NCBI RefSeq assembly: GCF_000702945.1
Contig: NZ_JNLE01000005.1
Span: forward strand, 1,178,001-1,242,000
Origin: Clostridium sp. KNHs205
GTDB lineage: Bacteria; Bacillota; Clostridia; Lachnospirales; Lachnospiraceae
Direction: 5' to 3'
DNA length: 64,000 nt
A model generated the notes under the pieces. The model did not search any database, was not told the origin of the DNA, and saw only the letters and a program-made list of their open reading frames with translations. Shown piece after piece: positions 17,570 through 26,082 of the stretch (its first letter is position 1; the number at the start of each line of letters is the position of its first letter). The position numbers were made by a program, and so were the translations under genes.

Positions 17570-19111
17570 ATGAGCTGGCAGTTTTTAAGTGACAGTTTAA
17601 CTACAACTGACACCTTTATCCTTGAAGTTGACTTAAAAATCACTTTCAAAACGGACTGTATTGGGATCCTTTTTCTTACTGATTCCACTTCAGCTCCTTC
17701 TGAAGGCTTTATATTCACCCTTTCAGTCAATGGATTTACAGAACTTTCTTCCTTTACGAAGGAAGGAAGAAAGTCCCTTGCTAAAAGAAAATCCGGTATC
17801 TTTAGGCCAAACACCTGGAACCGGATCAAAATCATTCTGATGAATGGTATATGTACGATCTTTATAGAAGAAATTCAATCCTCCGAGGCGAAAGCAACTG
17901 CCTCCATTTATGAACCTTGGCCTATCTTAGAACTGCCTCTTATTACTCCCTCAAAAGGTATCGCAAGGATAGCAGCCGAATCAGACATGGAGCTTATGAA
18001 TTCTGAAATGAATGGTAATTCTAATACCCTATTTCAGAATTTTCATATTTCCGCTCCAGACTCCTGTTCTTCCTGCAACGCTGAGGCGCATTTGCCTTCT
18101 TCCTTTGACAGCATGGAGAATACCTCTTCTCCCAGCAGCAGTGAAGCATATTTGTCTTCTTCCCTTGACAGCACGAAGAATACCTCTTCTCCCAGCAGCA
18201 GTAAGGAACATATTCCTTCATTATATTATCAAAATCCTGTACTTAAGGGTTATGCTGATCCGGATGTGCTGTATTACAAAGGAACCTATTACTTGTATGC
18301 AACCTCTTCTACCCTCCCCGTTGGTTATGAGGTATATGTCTCTAAAGATTTGGTAAACTGGGAATATGGTGGAATTGTTATGGGTGAGATCTGGGGTATG
18401 AAGAGATGGTACTGGGCACCGGATATTATGGAACGAAACGGTAAGTTCTATATGCTGGTATCCGTTAATGAACATTTAGGCATAGCAACAGCAAATTCCC
18501 CTTTAGGTCCTTTTATACCGGAACCTCACTATCTCTTTGAAAAGAGTATTGATGGTCATTATTTTATTGATGAAGATGGATCGGTGTACATATTTTATGT
18601 GTCCTGGCGACCTGGGAAATCCTATGCCCTTTACGGATTACGCATGGAGACCGACTGCATTACTCCCATCCCTTCTACAGAAACACTTGTAATATCAGCT
18701 GCCGAAGAATGGGAAACCCAGAAAGCACCTGTTGCTGAAGCCCCTTATGTATTAAAACACAAGGGAAAATATTATCTCACCTATTCGGGAAGCCATTTTG
18801 AAAGCAACTCCTACGCAGTAGGTTATGCCACGGCAGACAGCCCCCTTGGTCCCTATAAGAAATTTGAGGGGAATCCTATTCTTTCCCAACACTATAAAGC
18901 CCACGGTCCCGGGCATCATTGTATTGTAAAGTCCCCAGATGGGCAGGAAATGTTTATCCTCTACCACATACATCATGATACTGATACCATAAGTCCCAGA
19001 AATATCTGCGTGGACAGAATACGTTTTATAGCGCAAAAGGATACAGCGGATCGCTTGGAGGTCTATGGACCCTCCGTCATACCCAAACCATATCCTTTAG
19101 AAGATAAATGA
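17570..19111 (+). CDS. Intracellular GH43 with N-terminal lectin-like domain
   Basis: This 513-residue protein has an N-terminal jelly-roll-like domain (about residues 1-160), a Ser-rich linker (165-215) and a C-terminal GH43 propeller (220-513). The catalytic acids are Asp in YADPDV, Asp in SIDGHYF and Glu in VAEAPYV. No signal peptide is present. The linker contains two 20-residue copies (for example EAHLPSSFDSMENTSSPSSS), encoded by 60-bp direct repeats at 18083-18142 and 18143-18202, with the start of a third. ATG follows AGGAGG. It should complete oligosaccharide breakdown begun by the GH43 lipoprotein and GH2 enzyme. Confidence 0.88.
   Translation: MSWQFLSDSLTTTDTFILEVDLKITFKTDCIGILFLTDSTSAPSEGFIFTLSVNGFTELSSFTKEGRKSLAKRKSGIFRPNTWNRIKIILMNGICTIFIEEIQSSEAKATASIYEPWPILELPLITPSKGIARIAAESDMELMNSEMNGNSNTLFQNFHISAPDSCSSCNAEAHLPSSFDSMENTSSPSSSEAYLSSSLDSTKNTSSPSSSKEHIPSLYYQNPVLKGYADPDVLYYKGTYYLYATSSTLPVGYEVYVSKDLVNWEYGGIVMGEIWGMKRWYWAPDIMERNGKFYMLVSVNEHLGIATANSPLGPFIPEPHYLFEKSIDGHYFIDEDGSVYIFYVSWRPGKSYALYGLRMETDCITPIPSTETLVISAAEEWETQKAPVAEAPYVLKHKGKYYLTYSGSHFESNSYAVGYATADSPLGPYKKFEGNPILSQHYKAHGPGHHCIVKSPDGQEMFILYHIHHDTDTISPRNICVDRIRFIAQKDTADRLEVYGPSVIPKPYPLEDK
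18083..18202 (+). repeat. 60-bp tandem duplication encoding the GH43 linker
   Basis: Two consecutive 60-bp units are nearly identical and in frame, so each adds 20 residues. The third unit is broken after about ten bases. Such repeats can change linker length without a frameshift. Confidence 0.85.
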
Positions 19112-19116
19112 AATTC

Positions 19117-19779
19117 TCAGTTGTTTTCAGACAGGTCTTCCTCATAATAGGCGAAGACCTGTTCTATGTGTTTGAAATATAAGTGACCATCCTCCCATGG
19201 ATCAAAATGAAGGTCCATTCTGGAGTCATTCCAGTTTTCAGGAGTTCCCTTTGTCATTAATTTTCCGGCAGTTACCGGTTCTTCTACAACTGCCGGAAAC
19301 TCCTGATAGCCAAAGAGAAGGTTCTCATGCATGGCAATAATTTCATACTTCGGTCCGTGAAAAGCTCTCTCCTCCTGCAACTGGTAGTGATAATAGATAT
19401 AACTGCTCATCATTTCAGGCTTTAGATGTGCCACTCTTCCCTTTCTGCTTTCTACCGGAACCTTCCTCCGCCAGTGTTCTTCACTTTCCGGTTCATTGAA
19501 ATGAAATACATCTATCATGGGAATCCATTTTCTCATCTTATTTTCTCCCGGCCAGTCAATAAGGTATTCCTCAACTGTCTGCAAAAATATGTCCGGGCTA
19601 ATAACTTCATTCTTACACTCATAATAAAGAAACAGTTGCTGTTCCCAGCAGAAGGCACCTATGGTCATAAGTACACCTTCCTTTATAAGTCTCTTTGAAT
19701 TAACATCTGCCTTTAATACTTCCTTGGCCTTATCAAGACACCCTTCTTTGATCTGTGCCCTGTAAATCAATCTTTCCAT
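19117..19779 (-). CDS. L-rhamnose mutarotase-like two-domain protein (tentative)
   Basis: ATG at 19779 is preferred over the longer frame because it follows AAGGAGAG; this gives 220 residues. The second half has a segment beginning GRVAHLKPEMMSSYIYYHY and then YEIIAMHENLLFGYQEFP, which resembles the strand-helix-strand of L-rhamnose mutarotase. The first half (RLIYRAQIKEGCLDKAKEV, then QLFLYYECK) looks like a diverged copy of the same dimeric alpha/beta-barrel fold. A tandem mutarotase-like protein acting on a sugar is therefore possible. Its stop lies only 5 bp from that of the converging GH43. Function is unproven. Confidence 0.5.
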   Translation of the reverse strand: MERLIYRAQIKEGCLDKAKEVLKADVNSKRLIKEGVLMTIGAFCWEQQLFLYYECKNEVISPDIFLQTVEEYLIDWPGENKMRKWIPMIDVFHFNEPESEEHWRRKVPVESRKGRVAHLKPEMMSSYIYYHYQLQEERAFHGPKYEIIAMHENLLFGYQEFPAVVEEPVTAGKLMTKGTPENWNDSRMDLHFDPWEDGHLYFKHIEQVFAYYEEDLSENN

Positions 19780-19865
19780 AACTCTCCTTTCGTGAATATC
19801 AAATCCTTGATAGATATTTCTGAATCCGTAGTTAAAAAACTGTCTTATGTCTATTAACCTTGATC

Positions 19866-20025
19866 CCACTAAATATCGCATCTGCTTGCAGATGTGGTGC
19901 TGCCTCCGCCACAAATCAAGGAGTGAATTATACTTTTTAATAATTTGCACTAACACTAACACCCATGCAGATCACCAGCCTAGCTGTGGCACTGTCCAAA
20001 TAAAAGTGTGAAATGTTATGTCTAC
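19866..20025 (-). repeat. Intergenic leader repeat (type I) before the mutarotase-like gene
   Basis: On the plus strand the block ATCTGCTTGCAGATGTGG, then GCTGCC, CACAAATCA, GTGAATTATACTTTTTAATAATT closely follows the units at 893-1245. A second, shorter unit follows (TGTGGCACTGTCC-AAATAAAAGTGTGAAAT). It lies in the leader of the minus-strand gene at 19117-19779, in the same orientation as the other copies. Confidence 0.6.
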
Positions 20026-20165
20026 TAAGTCTATTGTACCGGAACACCCTAACAGAATCTATGCAATTCCTTTCATAAACCGAGCAGAACCTGTCCAATA
20101 CAAAACTCCACCACCGAAGCATCAGATAGATTAATTCCACCTATGGTTTGACTTCATCTGTAGAA

Positions 20166-20190
20166 AGTATTACTATATTAAAGTAATACT
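20166..20190. promoter_or_regulatory. Perfect 9-bp inverted repeat upstream of the amidohydrolase gene
   Basis: AGTATTACT (20166-20174) and AGTAATACT (20182-20190) are perfect inverted arms with a 7-bp spacer, and the 10-mer TACTATATTA occurs twice (20171 and 20187). It lies 66 bp before the amidohydrolase ATG. The form suits a dimeric repressor, but no regulator gene is adjacent. Confidence 0.5.
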
Positions 20191-20255
20191 ATATTATTGA
20201 ATCAATCTATATAAGTTCCAGTATATATAGATGCAAGAAGGAGAAATTAATCAAT

Positions 20256-21425
20256 ATGGATACTTTACTGATTAAAGGCGGTCTCATTCATGATGCCGTA
20301 AACGAAACGCCCTACATAGCAGACATATTAGCAGTAGACGGTAAGATTACAAAGATACAGCCGGATATCAGTCCGGAAGAAGGAACCAAAGTTGTAGATG
20401 CAAAAGGTCTGTACATATATCCCGGTCTTGTTGATGCCCATTCCCATATCGGACTTGACGGATACGGCATTGGCTTTGAAGGCAGCGATTTTAACGAAAT
20501 GAATGATATTCTGACACCTCATCTGCGTGCCATTGATGCAATTAATCCTATGGATGTCACTCTGAATCAGGCAGCTTTAGGCGGTGTAACCAGTGTAGCA
20601 ACCGGCCCCGGAAGCTCTAATGTTCTGGGCGGCACCTTCACAGCAATTAAATTAAACGGATTACGTATCGATAATATGATAATCAAAGATAAGGTTGCCA
20701 TGAAATGTGCTTTTGGGGAGAATCCTAAACGTTGTTATAAAGATAAGAACAACTTTTCCCGTATGTCAACTGCTGCGAAACTACGTGAGATGTTATTCCA
20801 GGCAATGGAATACCGCGACAAGCTTACAAGTGCCGGCGACGACCTTTCTAAAAAACCAGCTTTTAACATGAAATTAGAAGCTCTTCTGCCGGTCTTAAAT
20901 CGTGAAATTCCCTTAAAGGCTCACGCGCACAGAGCCGATGATATCTTTACTGCAATCCGTATTGCAAAGGAATTCAAAGTAAAACTCACAATTGAACATT
21001 GTACAGAAGGTCATCTTATAGTAGAAGAATTAGCAAAAGAAAATATACCCGTTGCAGTTGGTCCATCCCTGGGTCATGCAACAAAATATGAACTTAGAAA
21101 TAAATCCTTTACAACCCCTGGTATTTTAGCGAAAGCAGGTCTCTCCGTATCCATTATCACCGACAGTCCAGTAATTCCCCAGCAGTATCTGGCTATGTGC
21201 GCAGGTCTTGCTATAAAATCCGGAATGGAACCCTTTGAAGCCTTAAAAGCAATTACCATAAATCCAGCAAGACATATTGGCATTGAAGAAAGAGTCGGTA
21301 CTCTGGAAATTGGTAAAGATGCAGATATCGTATTGGCCGATGGTGAAATTTTCGAATCACTTACCAATGTAGTGAAGACTTTTATAGACGGAAATCTTGT
21401 AGAAGCCAGCCTGAATACTCATTAA
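20256..21425 (+). CDS. Amidohydrolase, imidazolonepropionase-like
   Basis: A 389-residue metal-dependent amidohydrolase. The N-terminal HxH motif reads DAHSHIG (about residues 61-67). Further ligands are His in KAHAHRADD, His in IEHCTEG, and the catalytic Asp in TDSPVIP. The C-terminus has the usual GTLEIGKDADIVL strand. Proteins of this type hydrolyse cyclic amides, dipeptides or N-acyl compounds. It is transcribed alone from an upstream region with a strong inverted repeat. ATG follows AAGGAG. The substrate is unknown. Confidence 0.88.
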   Translation: MDTLLIKGGLIHDAVNETPYIADILAVDGKITKIQPDISPEEGTKVVDAKGLYIYPGLVDAHSHIGLDGYGIGFEGSDFNEMNDILTPHLRAIDAINPMDVTLNQAALGGVTSVATGPGSSNVLGGTFTAIKLNGLRIDNMIIKDKVAMKCAFGENPKRCYKDKNNFSRMSTAAKLREMLFQAMEYRDKLTSAGDDLSKKPAFNMKLEALLPVLNREIPLKAHAHRADDIFTAIRIAKEFKVKLTIEHCTEGHLIVEELAKENIPVAVGPSLGHATKYELRNKSFTTPGILAKAGLSVSIITDSPVIPQQYLAMCAGLAIKSGMEPFEALKAITINPARHIGIEERVGTLEIGKDADIVLADGEIFESLTNVVKTFIDGNLVEASLNTH

Positions 21426-21438
21426 TATATTATAAATT

Positions 21439-21498
21439 GGCTCTATAATAATTTTGAGGTTTGCGGTTTGTAACGCTTTCCTGCTTTATTATAGAGCC
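21439..21498 (+). terminator. Stem-loop after the amidohydrolase gene
   Basis: GGCTCTATAATAA (21439-21451) and TTATTATAGAGCC (21486-21498) are perfect 13-bp arms with a 34-base loop, 13 bp after the stop. There is no following U-run, so termination efficiency is doubtful. Confidence 0.45.
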
Positions 21499-21624
21499 TG
21501 AATACAGCAATAGTCTCCCACTAATTGGAACAACCAGGCACAGACACTTTTCAGAGATATAAAGGCTTATCCACACTTCTTTTACTATTTCATGATTGTA
21601 TCAACAATTTATCCTTCACTATAA

Positions 21625-22611
21625 TTATATACGTGTATTTAAATACGCATCTCTCTCATTTCGGAGCATTCCATAGATTTTTAGTTCCTCCAATATTTCT
21701 TTTTCTGTAGGATAGCCCTCTGGCGCTTTGTGTCTGCTGTCTGGTTTATAACACTTAATATATGTACTAAGACAACTTACCTCTGAGAAACCAAGCTGCT
21801 CATAAAGGTATTTTGCGGAGTTTCCAATGAGAACATCTATAAGTAGTTTTTCCGGAGGGTTTACTTTTATGATTTTGTTAATCATGAAAGATACCATAAG
21901 CCTCCCATATCCCTGTCGCTGTAAATCAGGACGTACTCCAAGCAGGTGAATCTTATTAGCGTAGATAACTCCGATAGCAACAATTTCCCCCTTAACCTCC
22001 ATTACATATCGGTTGGGAGAATCATCTGCCAGCCTTTCTCTCTCCGATTTTGAGAGTTGATTGTAATAGGAAGGTTTCATCCCTAAACTCTCTCTTAACA
22101 GATAAAATGCAATATCGCTTACTGTATGCCAGCCTAAGTAATCAGAATCTCTGTAATTCCTTATATCAATATTTGCATCCTTCAGCAATTCCTCACTTCG
22201 TTCATCTAAGGTAACCAAAGTATTATTTCTTTCCATCTTAATCATATGGCAATAGGTATAGTAGCCATTTTTCTCAAAGAAACGTGCCACTCCTGTATAC
22301 AGAGAAAACTCACAGGTCACATTTTCATATGAGCTTTTAGAAATTAACTCATCAGAGAAACGAAGCAGTTCTGTTCCGATTCCTTTATACCTGTGTTTTT
22401 CATTGACATACACATATATTTTTGCCTGTAATTCAGTAGATCTTTTTAACATAAGAAACCCAGTAATTTCATTTGCCTCACAGCTTATATAGATTCCTTC
22501 GCTGCCGGACTCAATTGCTTTTTCAAAGGCCTTTCCTAAATCTGCATCTGCAGCAAGCATATTCTTAATCTCATCATTATCATAAAAAGTATCCAGTTTT
22601 CTAATATTCAT
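21625..22611 (-). CDS. Tandem GNAT acetyltransferase
   Basis: ATG at 22611 follows GGGAGG at 5 bp and gives 328 residues; the longer frame to 22719 runs into an intergenic repeat and is rejected. Two GNAT domains are visible. The first (about 1-135) has YKGIGTELLRFS, and the second (about 150-310) has RQGYGRLMVSFM and YLYEQLGF. The second probably binds acetyl-CoA properly, and the first may be a degenerate or substrate-binding copy. The target is unknown. The ribosome binding site is part of, or directly abuts, the leader repeat at 22612-22760. Confidence 0.82.
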   Translation of the reverse strand: MNIRKLDTFYDNDEIKNMLAADADLGKAFEKAIESGSEGIYISCEANEITGFLMLKRSTELQAKIYVYVNEKHRYKGIGTELLRFSDELISKSSYENVTCEFSLYTGVARFFEKNGYYTYCHMIKMERNNTLVTLDERSEELLKDANIDIRNYRDSDYLGWHTVSDIAFYLLRESLGMKPSYYNQLSKSERERLADDSPNRYVMEVKGEIVAIGVIYANKIHLLGVRPDLQRQGYGRLMVSFMINKIIKVNPPEKLLIDVLIGNSAKYLYEQLGFSEVSCLSTYIKCYKPDSRHKAPEGYPTEKEILEELKIYGMLRNERDAYLNTRI

Positions 22612-22760
22612 ATTATCCTCCCATGCATACCGCAAGCTTGCTTGCGATACTGCCCAAATAAAAATGTGAAATACCCTCGATTTCACACTAGCCGCCATTC
22701 GCGACTTAGCGCGCTCCAATCTAAAGCAAAATTTGCTTTCTAATTTTCACACCAGCTCCC
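22612..22760 (-). repeat. Intergenic leader repeat (type I) supplying the GNAT leader
   Basis: On the minus strand the element contains a GTGTGAAAATTAGAAAGCAA block, then GGAGCGCGCTAAGTC, a GTGTGAAAT block, TTTTTATTTGGGCAG and a hairpin (TATCGCAAGC/GCTTGCGGTA). It ends in GGTATGCATGGGAGG, which is the ribosome binding site of the tandem GNAT gene. Parts match 893-1010, 19960-20025 and 59440-59500. Confidence 0.65.
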
Positions 22761-22820
22761 ATTACAGCGTATTTACTAATCCTTATACCTGCCACGATTA
22801 CATATATTTCCTTTACCGAT

Positions 22821-23690
22821 TTAACTGCCGGTACTTTTATAATGCCTTACTCCAAACCTCCATACCAAGGAAGCCATCAAAAAGAAAGCAATTCCCGCAG
22901 GCAGCGCCAGGAAACCTTTATAATAGCTGTCTGTCCAACCGCAGATGGAAGCTGCCGGGTAGTAGCTTATTACCAGCATTGGCATAAAGAAGGTAAACAG
23001 GTATTTTAAGGCTGCAGGCATATAATCCATCGGACATCGGGTAACCTGATAGCTTACATTGGTAAAGATATATATCCAATCAAGTCCTTTAATGGAGAAG
23101 AAAGCTATCCCGGAGGTGATTACAAACACCCCTGTATAGGTAAAGAATCCTCCCAGAAAAGCCATGACGAGCATGCAGATATCCAGCCAACTTAAGCTTA
23201 CCTTTAACTCACGAAGACAATAAATAGTAGTAACCAGCCCGCTGACAACCCTGGCAAAACGGTGTATATGAAAGTAGCTTCCTGCCACCTGAGCCATTAA
23301 GGATCTGGGTCTTAGCAGCAACCGGTCAAAATCACCGCTTCTTATCATCTTCCAGGGAAAATAATCAAAACCCCGGCAAAAACTCTCGGCAAGACCAAAA
23401 CTTGTAACAGCAATAGCATAGATAAGCATAATTCTGTATACCGACCATTCACCGATACTGCCAAACCTGGCGAACATAAATATAAGTCCAATAGGATCTG
23501 TTATAACCACCAGCAAGGTCTGCAGAATCATAAGAGGCCACCCCTTATACTGCAGCCCCGTCAAAAAATTCATTTGTATTAAATGATAATACAAAACCAA
23601 ATCTTTCTTAATATTACTTACAATACTAATCAAATTCAAATTATCTTTATCAACTTTATAAGAAATACAATTACGCTGTACATTCTCCAC
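22821..23690 (-). CDS. ABC-2 type permease, DUF990 family
   Basis: A multi-spanning membrane protein with about six TM helices and the shape of the DUF990 permeases that pair with a NatA-like ATPase in Firmicutes. GTG at 23690 after GGAAGGAG is preferred over the ATG at 23714, giving about 289 residues. It is the third gene after the ATPase (24677) and another DUF990 permease (23835), and the two permeases probably form a heterodimer. The exported or transported compound is unknown. Confidence 0.82.
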   Translation of the reverse strand: MENVQRNCISYKVDKDNLNLISIVSNIKKDLVLYYHLIQMNFLTGLQYKGWPLMILQTLLVVITDPIGLIFMFARFGSIGEWSVYRIMLIYAIAVTSFGLAESFCRGFDYFPWKMIRSGDFDRLLLRPRSLMAQVAGSYFHIHRFARVVSGLVTTIYCLRELKVSLSWLDICMLVMAFLGGFFTYTGVFVITSGIAFFSIKGLDWIYIFTNVSYQVTRCPMDYMPAALKYLFTFFMPMLVISYYPAASICGWTDSYYKGFLALPAGIAFFLMASLVWRFGVRHYKSTGS

Positions 23691-23834
23691 TAGAGTTATG
23701 CTCCTTCCTCTCATTCACTTTAGCTCTGGCCATAATACTTTTTCATAAACAGTCCGTCTGTCAGCCATGTTGCAGCACTGCTTCTGCTTACTTTTAAACA
23801 TCTTTTCCTAATAAGATTTTATAAGTTTTCCAGT

Positions 23835-24680
23835 TTATCCACCCTGTACAATCACATTCTTTAGTCGTCTGTTCATTAAGCTCCTTCCAGCCGCAATAAA
23901 TACCAATATCCAGAATAGCTGAACACCTATAGCCCATAATCCATTTTCAGCCGTCAGTATTCCCAAGTAAAAGCGTACAGGAATATCAAGATAACCGGCA
24001 AAGGGCTGCAGAACCAGAAATTTCTGCATCATATCCGGCCATAAAACAAGTGGCAGATAGGAGCCGGATAACACTCCTCCTATAAGCAAAATCATATATA
24101 CCGGTCCTTCTCCCCAATTAATATTAAGCCTAATGGCGCAGGCTAACATTCCGTAAGAAGTACATAAAAGGAAGGCACTGAATAGAGAAACTAGCATAAG
24201 TAGAAAACCTGATGGAGAGACCGGAAGTGCCAGCCGATAAGAAGGAGGCATTAAAATACCAGCCAGCAGTACTGCCGAGCCTCTCCATATTAAAGGAGAC
24301 AGCCGCCCGGCTGCTATTTTAGCAAACCAGTGAAAATACAAATCCAAAGGACGGCATAATTCAATTCCCACATCACCATTTGTAATTTTACCCAAGATCT
24401 CACCATCCACACTCATTGGCTGCATGAGAAACAGAAACTGAGCCAGCCATATATATGTTACAACCTGTCTTAAGCCCATAGCAGTTAAAAGCCCTGCTGA
24501 GTTTTCTGCGTATTTATAGAATATTCCATACACCAATATTTCTATAACAGCATAGATGATACTGGTAATAGCTCCTGCGATTCCTGCTAACCGGTATTGA
24601 AAACTTTCTGCTGTCTTAATACGAAAAAGAGAAAAACATGCTCTTAACATAAATACCCGATCAATAATTTTCTCCGTCAT
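23835..24680 (-). CDS. ABC-2 type permease, DUF990 family
   Basis: About 281 residues with six hydrophobic segments. It resembles the neighbouring permease in layout, with the motif FLMQPMSVDGEILGKITNGD (after the second TM) matching the LAESFCRGFDYFPWKMIRSG region of the partner. ATG at 24680 overlaps the TGA of the ATPase gene as ATGA, which implies translational coupling and fixes this start over the GTG at 24686. It should form the membrane part of the exporter together with the 22821-23690 product. Confidence 0.85.
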   Translation of the reverse strand: MTEKIIDRVFMLRACFSLFRIKTAESFQYRLAGIAGAITSIIYAVIEILVYGIFYKYAENSAGLLTAMGLRQVVTYIWLAQFLFLMQPMSVDGEILGKITNGDVGIELCRPLDLYFHWFAKIAAGRLSPLIWRGSAVLLAGILMPPSYRLALPVSPSGFLLMLVSLFSAFLLCTSYGMLACAIRLNINWGEGPVYMILLIGGVLSGSYLPLVLWPDMMQKFLVLQPFAGYLDIPVRFYLGILTAENGLWAIGVQLFWILVFIAAGRSLMNRRLKNVIVQGG

Positions 24681-25660
24681 AAACACATCTCCTCATACAT
24701 TTGGGCTATAACTTCGTCTATATCCCTTTCTGCAGTGCTGATATCCTTTAAAGGAAGCTGCTTTGACAGTCTTTCAATAATGACATGTGCAGCTACTTTT
24801 TCGCCGTCATAGAACACTGTCCATACAGGGCCATTTACAGTTATCTGCTCCGTACCTTCAATGGGGATTACCTCTCTTTCCTCCCATAAAGTGGCCTGCA
24901 GCCTGCGAAGAGGCGCATATTTGCTCTTCAGCGCTTCCAAATTCCCATTATACAAAAGCTCTCCGTGGCCGATAACCATAACTTTATTACAAAGTGTCTC
25001 TATATCATCCATATCATGTGTGGTAAGTATCATGGTAACTCCGTGGTCTTTATTTTCTTTCCTTAAGAAGTCCCGCAGAGACAGCTTGGATACTGCATCC
25101 AATCCTATGGTTGGTTCATCCAGAAAAAGTATGTCCGGTCTGTGCAGCAGGGAAGCTGCAATCTCACAACGCATCCTCTGTCCCAAAGAAAGTTGTCTTA
25201 CAGGTGTGTTCATAAAATCCTGTATTTTTAAAGTCTCCACCAGTTCCGTCATACGTTCTATGTAATCCCCATTGCCAATTCGATATATATTTTTTAAAAG
25301 TCTAAAGGTATCCGTTACAGGCAGATCCCACCAAAGCTGACTTCTCTGTCCGAACACCACCCCAATCCTGGATACATGAGCCTGACGGTTCTTCCAGGGA
25401 ATTCGTCCCAGAATAGTACATTCGCCTTCGTCAGGTGTCAGAATTCCCCCCATTATTTTGACAGTTGTGGATTTTCCCGCTCCATTTGGACCGATATAAC
25501 CTACCAGTTCCCCCTCCTCAATGGAAAAGCTGATATCCTTAAGGGCTGTAATGGTTTTCGTTTCCCTGACAAAGGCCCCTTTTAACACTCCCATTCTTCC
25601 CTCCGGCCGTTTTGATATGCGGAACGTCTTACCTATACCCTGAAGCTCAATCTGTGACAT
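24677..25660 (-). CDS. ABC transporter ATP-binding protein (NatA/daunorubicin type)
   Basis: A 327-residue ATPase that powers the two DUF990 permeases. Walker A is GPNGAGKST (about residues 58-66), the signature is LSLGQRMRCE (about 158), Walker B is ILFLDEPT and the switch His is in LTTHDMDD. The extra C-terminal 80 residues are typical of the drug-resistance class. ATG at 25660 follows AAGGAGG. First gene of the three-gene operon. Confidence 0.9.
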   Translation of the reverse strand: MSQIELQGIGKTFRISKRPEGRMGVLKGAFVRETKTITALKDISFSIEEGELVGYIGPNGAGKSTTVKIMGGILTPDEGECTILGRIPWKNRQAHVSRIGVVFGQRSQLWWDLPVTDTFRLLKNIYRIGNGDYIERMTELVETLKIQDFMNTPVRQLSLGQRMRCEIAASLLHRPDILFLDEPTIGLDAVSKLSLRDFLRKENKDHGVTMILTTHDMDDIETLCNKVMVIGHGELLYNGNLEALKSKYAPLRRLQATLWEEREVIPIEGTEQITVNGPVWTVFYDGEKVAAHVIIERLSKQLPLKDISTAERDIDEVIAQMYEEMCL

Positions 25661-25817
25661 GAATACGCCTCCTTCTCTTTTTAGTGTGTTTGCTCCATAA
25701 GCTTACTAATTTTATATTAGGAGGAAGTAACTGTCAAAAAGTGAAAAACGTCTCCCATGCTACCTCTAATGGCTTAGAATCCCTAACTGCCTTTATCTCT
25801 TTTTTCCTAATTTTTTC

Positions 25818-25846
25818 TTGACAACTTGCCATTTGCATGCTATGCT
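25818..25846 (+). promoter_or_regulatory. Strong promoter with no downstream gene
   Basis: A perfect TTGACA (25818-25823) and TATGCT (25841-25846) are 17 bp apart. The 9-mer ATTTGCATG occurs in the spacer (25831-25839) and again at the presumed transcription start (25856-25864), 25 bp later, which looks like a pair of regulator sites. No plus-strand gene follows; a terminator lies about 70 bp downstream. Confidence 0.65.
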
Positions 25847-25852
25847 ATTAAT

Positions 25853-25941
25853 ACAATTTGCATGAGAAATAGATGACTTGTGTTAAGTTGTATCAAAAAT
25901 AGGTAATTTGAGAGCAATGAGTATACATTGCTTATTTTTTT
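25853..25941 (+). ncRNA. Candidate small RNA of about 90 nt
   Basis: The segment lies between a strong promoter and an intrinsic terminator (AGCAATG 25913-25919, CATTGCT 25926-25932, then TATTTTTTT). Inside, ATACAA (25851-25856) can pair with TTGTAT (25888-25893) to close a 5' domain, and ACTT/AAGT can pair within it. Short frames inside have no ribosome binding site. It lies in the gap between the ABC exporter operon and the hydrolase operon, antisense to neither coding region. I do not recognise it as a known RNA family. Confidence 0.5.
25913..25941 (+). terminator. Intrinsic terminator of the candidate small RNA
   Basis: A 7-bp perfect stem with a six-base loop is followed by a run of seven T after TA. 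Confidence 0.75.
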
Positions 25942-25984
25942 GTCAAAAAAACACTTTGGTTATAATACTCTGACTACTTCCACA

Positions 25985-26020
25985 AAAAAGCATGGTGTTC
26001 TAATTTACACCATGCTTTTT
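25985..26020. terminator. Bidirectional terminator after the hydrolase operon
   Basis: AAAAAGCATGGTGT (25985-25998) and ACACCATGCTTTTT (26007-26020) pair perfectly over 14 bp. The T-run works on both strands; on the minus strand it ends the 26083-27281 operon. Confidence 0.85.
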
Positions 26021-26082
26021 AAATAAGGATTCAAGTGTCAGAAGTTTGAAAAACTTACGTTTGTTCTTTCTCATTAAAAGTT

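Noticed and set aside
22612..22719. 36-codon N-terminal extension of the tandem GNAT gene
   Set aside because: It is translated from an intergenic repeat, and GGGAGG with the correct spacing lies before the internal ATG at 22611.
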